NCBI RefSeq assembly: GCF_023821985.2
Contig: NZ_CP098805.1
Location: 3,658,001 to 3,722,000 of the forward strand
Direction: 5' to 3'
DNA length: 64,000 bases
Source: Dyadobacter chenhuakuii
Lineage (GTDB): Bacteria > Bacteroidota > Bacteroidia > Cytophagales > Spirosomataceae
Positions 25,508 to 34,338 of the stretch are shown one piece after another. Below the pieces are notes generated by a model. It was not told the DNA's origin and ran no database searches. It saw only the letters and a program-made list of their open reading frames with translations. Position 1 is the first letter of the stretch. Every line of letters begins with the position of its first letter. The position numbers and the translations under genes were made by a program.

Positions 25508-26182
25508 CTATTTTTTCTTTGGCGTCGTAGCCGCAGGTGTTGTAGCTGGTGCTGCTGCGCCTGTTTTTGCAGGTGCTGCTACTGGTGCAGCTGTTCCCGG
25601 CTTCGCTGCCGCAGGAGCTGCTGCTTCGATTTTGTCAGGATCCACACCCAATTTTCTTAGGATAAGATTGGTTGCATTGTTGTCTTCAGAAGCTGCAAAC
25701 AAGATGATCGGTGTTGTTCCAGCGCCTGCATCCATGTTCAGGATGTAAAGGAATCCGCTTTCTTTTCCAACTTCCTGGATGGCGTTGTTAACCTTCGTCA
25801 AGATCGGTTCAAGCAATTGTTGCTGCTTAGTCTGCAAAGACGTCTGAGCATTGTTTTGCATTTCCTGAATTCTTGTTTGCAGGTTTTGCAATTCTTTTTC
25901 TTTATCTGCACGGATAACATCAGTCATGTTAGCGCCATTTTTCTGATAGGCTTCATACTTCTCCTGTGCTTCCTTGTATGTTTCTCCTAACGCTTTATCC
26001 AACTGAGCCTTTGTAACTTCAAGCTGGTTCTGCATTACTTTACTTTCTGGTAACTTGCCAATTATATAATCAACATTGGTATAACCGATTTTAGTAAGTC
26101 CGCTTGCAGGAGTTGTTTGTGCTAACAGAGGGGTTGTAATAATGGTCATTACGACCAAAAAAGCTATCAATTTTTGTTTCAT
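25508..26182 (-). CDS. OmpH/Skp family periplasmic chaperone
   Basis: A 224-residue Skp-like chaperone that would hold outer-membrane proteins on the way to BamA. Signal peptide 1-22 (TTPLLAQ). Then KIGYTNVDYIIGKLPE, the OmpH N-terminal motif, and a helical arm region about 50-130 (LEVTKAQLDKALGETYKEAQ). The last 40 residues are an Ala/Pro/Thr/Lys low-complexity tail (AAKPGTAAPVAAPAK). It is the last gene of uppS-bamA-ompH-ompH, seven bases after its paralogue. Confidence 0.92.
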   Translation of the reverse strand: MKQKLIAFLVVMTIITTPLLAQTTPASGLTKIGYTNVDYIIGKLPESKVMQNQLEVTKAQLDKALGETYKEAQEKYEAYQKNGANMTDVIRADKEKELQNLQTRIQEMQNNAQTSLQTKQQQLLEPILTKVNNAIQEVGKESGFLYILNMDAGAGTTPIILFAASEDNNATNLILRKLGVDPDKIEAAAPAAAKPGTAAPVAAPAKTGAAAPATTPAATTPKKK

Positions 26183-26189
26183 TGCTTTG

Positions 26190-26816
26190 TTACTTAAGTT
26201 TACTGTTTGTACTTTTTTGTTTTGGTGAGTTTTGTGTCGGGGCCTGGACGGGTGGCTGCTCTGCCTTTCCTACTTTCTCTTCCGCAGCTGCTTTTGTTGC
26301 TTTTGGATTAATACCAAGCTCCTCCATCACATAATCCGAGTAATCGTGCTTGGGATTTGTATAAAGCATGCCTACATCGCTGGACTTATCAAACATAAAA
26401 TCGAGCCGGCGCTGGCTGCAAACTTTGGTAACTGCTCGCTGCACTTTTTCAAGGACAGGCTTCATCAATTCTTTCTTCTTCTGAAAAAGAAGTCCTTCCA
26501 TGCCAAAGATCTTACTATTGTATTCTCCGGCTTCGAGTTCTTTTTCCTTAATCTCGCTCTGTCTTTTCCGTTTTAAGTCTTCGGTGAGCAGGATCTCCTC
26601 AGCCATATAAGCACGCTGCATGCGATCGACTTCTAGAAATTTATCCTGGATCTCTTTGGCCCACTTGTCAGAGAACTTCTTCATCTCTGTTTGTGCCAAT
26701 TGGTACTCAGGCATTTTACTGGTGATGAATTCCATGTCTGTGTAACCTATCTTTTGCGCCCAGGACGCTGATCCACATAGAATTGACAAAACTAGTAAAA
26801 TAAAAAACTTCTTCAT
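26190..26816 (-). CDS. OmpH/Skp family periplasmic chaperone, first copy
   Basis: A 208-residue Skp-like protein with signal peptide 1-20 (GSASWAQ) and KIGYTDMEFITSKMPEYQLA, the same start motif as its neighbour. A long charged helix covers 45-120 (KWAKEIQDKFLEVDRMQRAY). RRLDFMFDKSSDVGMLY matches the C-terminal core of the family. The tail is Gln/Pro/Lys-rich. It follows bamA by 52 bp; position in the operon supports a role in outer-membrane protein delivery. Confidence 0.92.
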   Translation of the reverse strand: MKKFFILLVLSILCGSASWAQKIGYTDMEFITSKMPEYQLAQTEMKKFSDKWAKEIQDKFLEVDRMQRAYMAEEILLTEDLKRKRQSEIKEKELEAGEYNSKIFGMEGLLFQKKKELMKPVLEKVQRAVTKVCSQRRLDFMFDKSSDVGMLYTNPKHDYSDYVMEELGINPKATKAAAEEKVGKAEQPPVQAPTQNSPKQKSTNSKLK

Positions 26817-26868
26817 GCCAGGGAGCTAATAATTTGCAAACTTCTTAACGAAACTACAATCAGAAATA

Positions 26869-29469
26869 TTATCTGATCTGCTGACCAATCGTAAAATGGA
26901 ATTGTGGTCCGCTTCGTTTCTGTTCTCCCTGAATTTTATCAAAACCGTAACCCCAGTCAATTCCCAGAAGTCCGAATGCAGGCATAAATATACGTGCTCC
27001 TACCCCTGCTGAACGTTTCAAATCGAATGGGTTGAACTCTTTATATGTTCCCCAGTTATTTCCACCCTCTGCGAAACCTAATATAAAGATCGTTGCTTGC
27101 GGGTTCAGTGAAACCGGGTAACGAAGCTCCATTACATATTTGTTATACACAATTCCACCTCCTGATGCCGGGAAGCCCTGCTCGTTCTGTGGTCCTACTT
27201 TCTGATCCTGGTAACCACGCAAACCGATAATGTCCTGGTCAGCAAGTGAGAATGAACCTTGACCTGCCAGACCAGATCCACCCACGATAAAGCGGCCGAA
27301 CGGGCTGTAACCAACTTTGTCTCCATAAGCTCCAAGGAAACCCATGTGCGTACGAGCGCTCAATACAAGCTTTCCTGTGATGGTTGCATAATAGCTGGCG
27401 TCAAACATCCATTTGTGATATTCTACCCAACGATATGTGTCGGTCTTGTCTGTGAAAGTCTTCTTCCTGAATGCTGAATAAGGCGGCGTGAATGTTCCGC
27501 TCAAAGAAATGTTGCTTCCGTTTCTTGGAAATTGGAAATCGCTAAGGGTATTTCTGGATATCGTTGTGTTGAACGAAATATTGTTTGATACACCATTGCT
27601 ATATCCAATCCGGAATATATCAAGATCATCCAGTCTGTATCGCTGATAGGACAGCGAATGGGTCATAACAAGATTGCGATCCGGTTCCTTAAGACGGCGA
27701 CCAAGCGATAAAGTAATTCCATTATTGAAATACCCGCCGCGGTAGCTCAGACCTCCGTTACCTTGGCCCAAATTGTTATAAAAAGAACGTGGATCTGTCA
27801 TCCGGTAAACTGTGCGCTGTAAGGACACACCAAAGTTAATCGGTTTCTTGCCGCCAAGCCATGGTTCACTGAATGATAGCGAGTAGGTCTGATACTGCTT
27901 TCCGTTCGCCTGGAAACGCAACGATAGTTTCTGACCGTCACCGGAAGGCAATGGCCGCCAGGTTTCACGGTTAGGGATGTTTTTCAGTGAGAAGTTATTG
28001 AAAACCAAACCAAGCGTTCCAACGAAACCAATGTATCCACCCCATCCACCGGATAACTCGATCTGGTCAGAAGGTTTTTCTTCTACAGTGTATTCGATAT
28101 CTACCGTTCCGTCCTGCTGGTTGGGGATCGGGTTGATCTGAATTTTCTCAGGGTCGAAATAGCCCATTTGGGATAATTGACGCTGCGTGTTGATAATCTC
28201 TGTTTTACTGAATTTCTGTCCTGGCAATGTGAAGAGCTCCCTTAATACCACGCGGTCGCTGGTTTTGGTGTTACCATTCAGCAAAATGCGGTTGATCGTT
28301 GCTTGCTTTCCTTCGAACATTCTTAATTCAACGTCGATAGAATCGCCTTCAACAGCTTTTTCCGTAGGCTCAATGCGGAAATACAGGTAACCGTCATCCA
28401 TATAAATGGAGCTAACGTCGGCACCAGGGATACCATTGATCTTTTTGTCTAGTTCTTCTGGATTGTAAACGTCGCCCTTCTTAACACCCAGACGCTCACC
28501 CAGGTAAGCAGATGTATAAAGGTAATTCCCGGACCAGGTGATGTCGCGATAGAAATACTTAGTTCCTTCGTCAATCTTCATGACAATGCTGATCGTTTCA
28601 TCACCATTTTTAATGGAGTCGAATTCAATCGTTGCGTCGCGGTAACCGTTTTTACGATAATAGGCGATGAGTTTTTCCTTGTCTTCGTCGTATTTTTTAG
28701 GAATGTATTTGGATGGGTTGAAAAGACGGCCAATTCTTTTCTGTTTGGTGCCTTTCATTTTGCGTTTGAGGATTTTATCGCTCACCGCCGTATTTCCCTG
28801 AATGTCGATCTCCTCGATCTTAACCTTCTTCCCTTTTGTAATGGTGAAGTTAAGCGTAGCCTGTCCTCGCGTTGAATCAGGGATTTGCAACACCTTTACT
28901 TTCGTGTTGTAAAACCCTTTATCCATATAATACTTCTTGATAACAAGCTGGGTGTTCTTGATTACGGTTGGCGTAATAACGCGCCCTTTGATCAATTTCA
29001 CCTTATCATTCAATGTTTCGCGTTCGCCTTTGCGGATGCCTGAGAAGGAAACTTTGTAAAGTCTTGGACGCTCTTTGATGTGAATGTTCAACCAGATCTT
29101 TTCGCCTTCCACTTTCGTAGCAATGATCTCAACATCATTCAATGTTCCGAAATCCATCATTCTTCTGATCGACGACGGGATTGCTGGTCCCGGAACGCGG
29201 ATTTTATCGCCAGGTTTCAAGCCTGAGATCGAAACCATGGAATTAGGGTCCAGGAACTGGGTTCCTGAAACAGTCACTTCTGCAATTGTAAATTCTTTTG
29301 GATTAGCCGGGTCAATGCCCAAATTGGCGGCAGCAGAAGCAGGTTTTGATCCAGCAGCTCCCAGCCCGACCTTTTGTGCATTTGCTGAAAAACACCAGCA
29401 AAGCAGGATCAATGCTAAAATACTTTTGAGGTGTGCTAATGATCTATTCAAATTTTTCACAAGGTTCAT
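26869..29469 (-). CDS. bamA: Outer-membrane protein assembly factor BamA
   Basis: Omp85 barrel that inserts beta-barrel proteins in the outer membrane. The ATG at 29467-29469 was chosen (866 residues): it gives a signal peptide (LLCWCFSANAQ) and lies 4 bp after the uppS stop; a longer frame runs back into uppS. Residues 60-470 hold five POTRA units (for example EFTIAEVTVSGTQFLDPNS, VKIEEIDIQGNTAVSDKILK, ATINRILLNGNTKTSDRVV). The rest is the 16-strand barrel, with the lid-lock GLRGYQD and C-terminal QFHFTIGQQIR. The essential status and the following OmpH genes make the assignment firm. Confidence 0.96.
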   Translation of the reverse strand: MNLVKNLNRSLAHLKSILALILLCWCFSANAQKVGLGAAGSKPASAAANLGIDPANPKEFTIAEVTVSGTQFLDPNSMVSISGLKPGDKIRVPGPAIPSSIRRMMDFGTLNDVEIIATKVEGEKIWLNIHIKERPRLYKVSFSGIRKGERETLNDKVKLIKGRVITPTVIKNTQLVIKKYYMDKGFYNTKVKVLQIPDSTRGQATLNFTITKGKKVKIEEIDIQGNTAVSDKILKRKMKGTKQKRIGRLFNPSKYIPKKYDEDKEKLIAYYRKNGYRDATIEFDSIKNGDETISIVMKIDEGTKYFYRDITWSGNYLYTSAYLGERLGVKKGDVYNPEELDKKINGIPGADVSSIYMDDGYLYFRIEPTEKAVEGDSIDVELRMFEGKQATINRILLNGNTKTSDRVVLRELFTLPGQKFSKTEIINTQRQLSQMGYFDPEKIQINPIPNQQDGTVDIEYTVEEKPSDQIELSGGWGGYIGFVGTLGLVFNNFSLKNIPNRETWRPLPSGDGQKLSLRFQANGKQYQTYSLSFSEPWLGGKKPINFGVSLQRTVYRMTDPRSFYNNLGQGNGGLSYRGGYFNNGITLSLGRRLKEPDRNLVMTHSLSYQRYRLDDLDIFRIGYSNGVSNNISFNTTISRNTLSDFQFPRNGSNISLSGTFTPPYSAFRKKTFTDKTDTYRWVEYHKWMFDASYYATITGKLVLSARTHMGFLGAYGDKVGYSPFGRFIVGGSGLAGQGSFSLADQDIIGLRGYQDQKVGPQNEQGFPASGGGIVYNKYVMELRYPVSLNPQATIFILGFAEGGNNWGTYKEFNPFDLKRSAGVGARIFMPAFGLLGIDWGYGFDKIQGEQKRSGPQFHFTIGQQIR

Positions 29470-29473
29470 ATTA

Positions 29474-30226
29474 TTACTTAGCACTATTCGCTTTGATTTG
29501 TTCACCAGTTTTGCCAAAACGACGCTCTCTGTTTTGAAAGGCGGCAATCGCTTCATATAAATGTTCCCGCCTGAAATCCGGCCAGAAAAGGTTTTCGTAA
29601 AAATACAGCTCGGCGTAAGCAAGCTGCCATAAAAGGAAATTGCTGATCCTGTGATCACCGCCCGTGCGCAGCATCAGGTCCACTTCCGGGCGGTTTTGGG
29701 TTGCCAGATTCGCAGCCAGCATTTCTTCGTTGATCTCCTCCGGTGCAATCACACCATTCTTTACATCCTCCGCAATCTTCCTCGCAGCCTGGGTAATGTC
29801 CCATTTTCCGCTGTAACCCAGCGCCAGGATCAGGTTAAGGCCTGTATTTGCCTTTGTAGCCTCAACAGCTTCCGCCAATGTTCTGCGGCAGCTCTTTGGC
29901 AGACTTTCCGTGTCACCGATCGTGTCCAGCTTTACATTGTTCTTGAGCATAGTAGGCAGCTCATTTCCAATAGACTGAACCAGTAATTCCATCAAAGCCC
30001 TTACTTCAAACTCGGGACGGGCCCAGTTTTCGGTGGAAAATGCATAAAGTGTCAAAAACCCGACACCTAGTTCCGCACAACCTTCGGTTACTTCCCTAAC
30101 GGCCTTGATCGCGTTGCGATGGCCGAAAATGCGCGCTGCTCCCTGGTTTTGGGCCCATCTTCCGTTACCGTCCATGATAACGGCGATGTGCTTTGGCAGA
30201 TTGCCCGTATCAATGAGCTCCTTCAT
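29474..30226 (-). CDS. uppS: Isoprenyl transferase (undecaprenyl diphosphate synthase)
   Basis: cis-prenyltransferase that makes the undecaprenyl carrier for cell wall synthesis. It has 250 residues. HIAVIMDGNGRWA holds catalytic Asp19, with FGHRNA after it; LTLYAFSTENWARP is motif III; and the C-terminal RTGGDHRISNFLLWQLAYAE and FYENLFWPDF are motif V. The usual sequence in RTGGEQRLSNFLLWQ reads GGDHRIS here, a conservative variant in Bacteroidota. First gene of the operon with bamA. Confidence 0.96.
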   Translation of the reverse strand: MKELIDTGNLPKHIAVIMDGNGRWAQNQGAARIFGHRNAIKAVREVTEGCAELGVGFLTLYAFSTENWARPEFEVRALMELLVQSIGNELPTMLKNNVKLDTIGDTESLPKSCRRTLAEAVEATKANTGLNLILALGYSGKWDITQAARKIAEDVKNGVIAPEEINEEMLAANLATQNRPEVDLMLRTGGDHRISNFLLWQLAYAELYFYENLFWPDFRREHLYEAIAAFQNRERRFGKTGEQIKANSAK

Positions 30227-30545
30227 TATTCCTGACCCCTTTAACCTTTTTTAACAAAAACAAAATGAACTACAGCGAGGATCTTTTCAAGTAAGATCAA
30301 AATTTAAAACTTCCCGCTTTTTTAAAGGGATCACTTTGTACATCATGATACGCAGGAATGCAGCATTCTGTGTCGAAAACTAAAAAAATATTAGTCTTAG
30401 CTTCGTCTCAAATTGCTATAAACCTTCTGATGAACAGTTGATTAACCTCAAAAATAGTAATGGAATTTAAAATCAGGGCGCAATTTAGGAATAAGTATGC
30501 CCTCTTCAAAATCATTATTTTGTGTCCGGGGACGTAGTAACCCGA
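30227..30545. other. Intergenic region upstream of uppS (319 bp)
   Basis: No credible reading frame. It should hold the uppS-bamA promoter, but no clean TAnnTTTG with TTG at -33 is seen. A short AT hairpin (CAAAAT...ATTTTG, about 30508-30523) lies past the stop of the response regulator, and a weak ACTAA...TTAGT stem near 30380-30396. Both are too weak to call terminators with confidence. Confidence 0.5.
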
Positions 30546-31331
30546 TTAATTATCAAGAAGATGGCGGATTGCTTCTCCGTATGTGCTGCCGCTTGTGAGC
30601 TGGGATGCCTTGCGGTCGCGCATGATAATGACATACTTGCTGTTGAAATGTTTTTGGATTTCTTTGATGTGGTGGGAATTAACGATCCCGGCGCGGCTAA
30701 TGCGCAGATATTGCTTGGGAAGCTTCTCTTCCAGGGATGTCAGCGTATAATTGAGCAGATATTTTTGTCCGTCTAATGTGTTTAAAAAAACATACTTTTC
30801 CTCTGCTTCGAAATGGGTGATCTCGGTCAGCGGAATGAGCAAGATCCGGTCGCCTGATTTCACCGACAATGAGAAGATCTCTCTTTTCGGTTTCATTTCC
30901 TCTAACAGCCTGAGCAGGTTTTCGGAATAGGGATTTACCGTGGCGAGATTGTTGGCGCCTGCTTTGGTAATGTTGCGGATCTTCTCAATGGTCTTAACCA
31001 GCCGCTCATTCTCGACCGGTTTTAGCAAATAATCAACAGAATTTTCCTCAAAAGCACGGATCGCATACTGATCGTAGGCCGTTGAAAATATCACCAGCGG
31101 CATCTTGGTCAGCTTAGCGAGCATTTCGAAACCATTTAAAAGGGGCATTTCAATGTCCAGGAAGATGATATCAGGACTATGCTTGTCAATCTCGACCAAC
31201 CCTTCTGCGCCGTTTTTTGCTTCGGATACAATGGTGAAAACGTCATTGTGTTTTTCCAAAAGCCTTCGAAGCCGGCTTAATGCCAGCGGCTCGTCATCTA
31301 TGAGGATCGTTTTCAGCGGGAATTGGGTCAT
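30546..31331 (-). CDS. LytTR-family response regulator
   Basis: A 261-residue regulator from the ATG at 31329-31331 (MTQFPLKTILIDDEP); the longer frame lies inside the kinase gene and has no receiver sequence. The receiver domain has the acidic pair Asp12/Asp13, phosphorylated Asp59 in IIFLDIEMPLLNG and Lys104 in YLLKPVEN. A LytTR DNA-binding domain covers about 155-258 (SGDRILLIPLTEITHFEAE, YLRISRAGIVNSHHIKEIQ). The start overlaps the 3' end of the kinase gene by 38 bases, so translation is coupled. Confidence 0.95.
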   Translation of the reverse strand: MTQFPLKTILIDDEPLALSRLRRLLEKHNDVFTIVSEAKNGAEGLVEIDKHSPDIIFLDIEMPLLNGFEMLAKLTKMPLVIFSTAYDQYAIRAFEENSVDYLLKPVENERLVKTIEKIRNITKAGANNLATVNPYSENLLRLLEEMKPKREIFSLSVKSGDRILLIPLTEITHFEAEEKYVFLNTLDGQKYLLNYTLTSLEEKLPKQYLRISRAGIVNSHHIKEIQKHFNSKYVIIMRDRKASQLTSGSTYGEAIRHLLDN

Positions 31332-32763
31332 GGCCTTGATGTTGATTTTGTATAATAGCAGATTTTTGAATCGAAATGTTGACCGATTTGCGCGGCTCAT
31401 TATGCAGTTCCAGACGCGCCGCATCGCCATAAAGCAATTTTAATTTGTCCTGAATGCTCCTCATTCCATATCCGGCGCCCATTGTTTCAGAAAACGGCGG
31501 GCCATTGTCGTGCACACATAAATGCAGCCACTCGTCTTCTTCGTAAATGCGAACCACAATTGCGCCTTGTTCGGCCAGCTTAGCAACGCCGTGCTTGATT
31601 GCGTTTTCCACGATGGGCTGTAAAATGAATTTGGGCACATGCAATTCTTTTAATGCAGGATCGGTCACCTCAACGGTAAATCTGAGGCGCTCCCCAAACC
31701 GAACTTTCTCCACCTGCAAATAAGTGGCAACCATTTCCAGTTCATTCTCGATTGTATCAAAGTAATCGTTCGTTTTTCTTCCGGTCGTGTATCTGAACAG
31801 TTTGGAAAGCAACAGTGTCATTTCCTCGGCCTTATCGGGATCCTCATGGACGAGGCTGGCAATGCTGTTTAAGGAGTTGTATAAAAAATGAGGGTTAATG
31901 CGTGCCTGCAATGCATCCAGCTCGGCGCGCGTTTTCAGCTTTTCCAGGTTTAGTAATTGAAATTCCTGATCGGAAATCTTCCTGGAAATCTGTTTGCCTT
32001 CGCGGCTCAGAAAGTAGAAAATATTGGCAACAATGATCGGGCCCCACATATACCAATACCAGGGCGCATTCTGAGCTGCTTCATTGGGATAAAGATTCCT
32101 GTAATTGTCTACCAGCGTTACGCCAAAAAGAAAATAGACGGCTATTGCAAGCAAATTGTTCATTATGAGCACAATTACAGACAAAATTACGTGCCTAAGA
32201 ATGGTTCGGGTAATGAAAACGTCGAGCCATATGGTGATTCCCTGGGTTAGCAGAATGGTAAAAACCCCCGCTATAACATTTTGGGAAACCAGATATTGAT
32301 AGAGCTTGATCCGGACGGGCTCATTGGTGAAGTAGATTTCAGCAGTAAAATAAGAGATCGCATTGATCCCGTATAACACAGTGGCTCCCAGGATAACAGC
32401 GACCACTGTCCCTATCCAACCCTGGTTTTGAATGATGCCAATGAGGTTAAGATCACGCCAGTTAAATGATTTTTCTTGTGAGGTAAAACTGAAATTGGCC
32501 CCCTCCACCCTGGCGCCTGTGAGGTCAACATCGGTTAAGCTGCTGAAACTCAAATCGGCATTGCGCAGGTCGGAGTTCCGGAATGTGGTGCGGTCCAATG
32601 CAGCGAAACGAAGCTTCGCATTGCGCAGGTTAGCGCCATCGAAATTGATGTCTTTAAGACTTGAAAAGCTAAAATCCGCATTTTCAAGGTCCATATTACT
32701 GAAATCCCTTCCATCCAGTGATGATGCCGTCATCCGCAGACGCTTCGTTCCTTTTTCGTTCAT
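31294..32763 (-). CDS. Sensor histidine kinase, LytS type, with N-terminal pentapeptide repeats
   Basis: A 489-residue membrane kinase. Residues 16-95 carry pentapeptide repeats of A(D/N)LxX type: DFSNMDLENADFSFSSLKDI, ANLRNAKLRFAALDRTTFRN, then two more rounds. Four membrane segments follow (about 117-140, 155-180, 190-215, 238-252). A coiled linker leads to the His_kinase domain with phospho-acceptor His292 in ARINPHFLYNSLNS and N-box PIVENAIKHG, and the HATPase G-box GYGMRSIQDKL. The repeat region has no signal peptide, so it is probably cytoplasmic. Pentapeptide repeats ahead of a LytS kinase are unusual; they may be a protein-interaction surface. Its partner regulator overlaps its 3' end. 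Confidence 0.93.
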   Translation of the reverse strand: MNEKGTKRLRMTASSLDGRDFSNMDLENADFSFSSLKDINFDGANLRNAKLRFAALDRTTFRNSDLRNADLSFSSLTDVDLTGARVEGANFSFTSQEKSFNWRDLNLIGIIQNQGWIGTVVAVILGATVLYGINAISYFTAEIYFTNEPVRIKLYQYLVSQNVIAGVFTILLTQGITIWLDVFITRTILRHVILSVIVLIMNNLLAIAVYFLFGVTLVDNYRNLYPNEAAQNAPWYWYMWGPIIVANIFYFLSREGKQISRKISDQEFQLLNLEKLKTRAELDALQARINPHFLYNSLNSIASLVHEDPDKAEEMTLLLSKLFRYTTGRKTNDYFDTIENELEMVATYLQVEKVRFGERLRFTVEVTDPALKELHVPKFILQPIVENAIKHGVAKLAEQGAIVVRIYEEDEWLHLCVHDNGPPFSETMGAGYGMRSIQDKLKLLYGDAARLELHNEPRKSVNISIQKSAIIQNQHQGHDPIPAENDPHR

Positions 32764-32881
32764 AATTTAAGTGAAACGCAATGTTACTGATTACTCCGGG
32801 CTAGCATCCATTCTGTTCCTGATTCGTCAATCGATCCAGCATCCTTTAATAAGGCGCTGGTTTTCTCCGGATACTTAAAAT

Positions 32882-32944
32882 AAAAAAGCTTCATGGCTAA
32901 TAGACTTGTGTTACTTGTTTACACAAATCTATCAGCCATGAAGC
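32882..32944 (-). terminator. Long intrinsic terminator after the DUF1080 gene
   Basis: Arms 32888-32911 and 32921-32944 form a 24-bp stem with a 9-base loop. The two non-Watson-Crick positions are A-C in the given-strand RNA but G-U in the leftward RNA, so only the leftward transcript forms the full helix. Six A on the given strand (32882-32887) supply the U-tract. It lies 77 bp past the stop at 33022. Confidence 0.85.
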
Positions 32945-33021
32945 CCTATGGTAAGCGTTTTCCGACGAACTGCTCATTTCGAATGTATGAACGCCGTTGC
33001 AACCGGAATGAAGAAGGAAGC

Positions 33022-33657
33022 TTAAAGCTCTTCCACAGTAATATTTTTCCAACGCACTTTAATGCCGCCACCATCGTGGATCTGCAATGCTATTGAACCA
33101 TCTCCGGCGCCAATTTTAGCGTCTGTAAAATCAACCATTTGATTACCATTAAGATAAGTTTTAACATTATCCCCTACCGCACGGATTCTTAATGTGTTCC
33201 ACTCGCCCATTTTCAGGAAACCTTCTTTTTCATCCGGGATTTGCACCAGCCAGTTACGACCGTAAGATTCGTAAATGCCGCCAGTGTCATGGTTTGGTGG
33301 CGCCACTTCAACCTGCCAGCCCGAAACTTTCGTTCCTGTAACCGTAGAGCGGAAAAACACGCCGCTATTACCATTTGCTTCTTGCTTGAATTGCAGGGAG
33401 AGGTCAAAATTCTTGTAAAACTTGTCAGTGGTGAGGTAGCCATATTGTTTATCCGGTCCGCTTTCGCAGATCAGCTCACCATTTTCTACATACCATTTTT
33501 CGGTCCCGTTAACTTTCCAGCCGCTCAGATCTTTCCCGTTAAATAACTTAACAGGCTTTTTCACTGGGTTAGGAACAGGAGCTGTGAACACAAAAAATGC
33601 GGAGTTCAGTAACAATATAGTCGCACAGAGCACTATAAGTTGTCGAAGTTTTAACAT
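33022..33657 (-). CDS. Secreted DUF1080 (3-keto-disaccharide hydrolase-like) protein
   Basis: A 211-residue exported protein (signal peptide about 1-26). One DUF1080 beta-jellyroll domain: KLFNGKDLSGWKVNG, YGYLTTDKFYKNFDLSLQFKQEANGNSGVFFRS, and HDGGGIKVRWKNITVEEL at the end. These are the usual three hallmarks of the family, related to concanavalin-type folds. Some members hydrolyse 3-keto-glucosides, but the general function is not proven. Monocistronic; the long hairpin ends it. It diverges from the fasciclin gene, with 95 bp between the starts. Confidence 0.9.
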   Translation of the reverse strand: MLKLRQLIVLCATILLLNSAFFVFTAPVPNPVKKPVKLFNGKDLSGWKVNGTEKWYVENGELICESGPDKQYGYLTTDKFYKNFDLSLQFKQEANGNSGVFFRSTVTGTKVSGWQVEVAPPNHDTGGIYESYGRNWLVQIPDEKEGFLKMGEWNTLRIRAVGDNVKTYLNGNQMVDFTDAKIGAGDGSIALQIHDGGGIKVRWKNITVEEL

Positions 33658-33752
33658 AATAAATTGGGGGTTAGGATTAAAAAAATTTCAATTAGAATTC
33701 CGTCAAAATACATTTTCCATTAGTTTTACGGAAATTAACCAATTGGAAAGCT

Positions 33753-34262
33753 ATGAAAAAAAACCGTTTTGTAGGGCGTTGTCTGGCATTTTTTTTACTT
33801 GCAGTGCTGCCATCAGGAGTAATTATTTCCTGCACTGAGAAGAGTGAAGACATAGTAAAGGGCAAAACGATTACAGAAGTCATCATGGAGAATGAGCGTT
33901 TCAGCATTCTGAAAGATCTTATGATCTATGCCAAGATGAGCGACGGATTGCGGACCGGTGAAGTAACTTTTTTTGCACCTGACAATGCTGCCTTTGGCCG
34001 TGCCAATATTTTTTCTTCCTCTGTGTTGACGGCGATGCCGGAAGATTCGGTTCGAAAACTTATCAATAACCACATTCTTGGAAAACAGCGGCTTGATTAT
34101 AAGAGTCTTAAAGAAGAAAAGAAGAAGGCGATTGGAGGCAAAGAACTGAGCATTACCAAAACGGACAGCATTTTCTCTGTAAACAGAGCGGACATTATCC
34201 TTTCTGATATCAGCGCTGCAAACGGGGTGATCCACATTATCGACAGCCTTGCCGTAAAATGA
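33753..34262 (+). CDS. Fasciclin-domain lipoprotein
   Basis: A 169-residue protein with a signal peptide (1-26) ending in GVIISC, a lipobox, so Cys27 is probably lipid-modified. The rest is one short fasciclin (FAS1) domain: TFFAPDNAAFGR (H1 motif) and the C-terminal NGVIHIIDSLAVK (H2-like). FAS1 domains are adhesive modules; no enzyme activity is expected. It is about 20 residues shorter than a classic FAS1 domain. A bidirectional hairpin separates it from ndk. Confidence 0.87.
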   Translation: MKKNRFVGRCLAFFLLAVLPSGVIISCTEKSEDIVKGKTITEVIMENERFSILKDLMIYAKMSDGLRTGEVTFFAPDNAAFGRANIFSSSVLTAMPEDSVRKLINNHILGKQRLDYKSLKEEKKKAIGGKELSITKTDSIFSVNRADIILSDISAANGVIHIIDSLAVK

Positions 34263-34280
34263 TATAAAAGAAGAAGATTA

Positions 34281-34324
34281 AAAAAGATCGGCCCGGTTGA
34301 ATGTTCAACCGGGCCGATCTTTTT
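34281..34324. terminator. Bidirectional terminator between the fasciclin gene and ndk
   Basis: Twenty-one-base perfect arms (34281-34301 and 34304-34324), an almost continuous palindrome with GC-rich centre and A5/T5 outer ends. It terminates both converging genes. Confidence 0.93.
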
Positions 34325-34338
34325 GGTAACCGTGATGT

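Noticed and set aside
32882..32944. Inverted repeat as an insertion-sequence end
   Set aside because: No transposase or target duplication nearby, and pairing polarity shows an RNA terminator.
32893..33096. Forward frame of 67 residues between the kinase and DUF1080 genes
   Set aside because: It runs over the terminator hairpin and the 3' end of the DUF1080 gene; no recognisable sequence.
33584..33838. Forward frame overlapping the start of the fasciclin gene
   Set aside because: Out of frame with the fasciclin gene and antisense to the DUF1080 gene; no family similarity.
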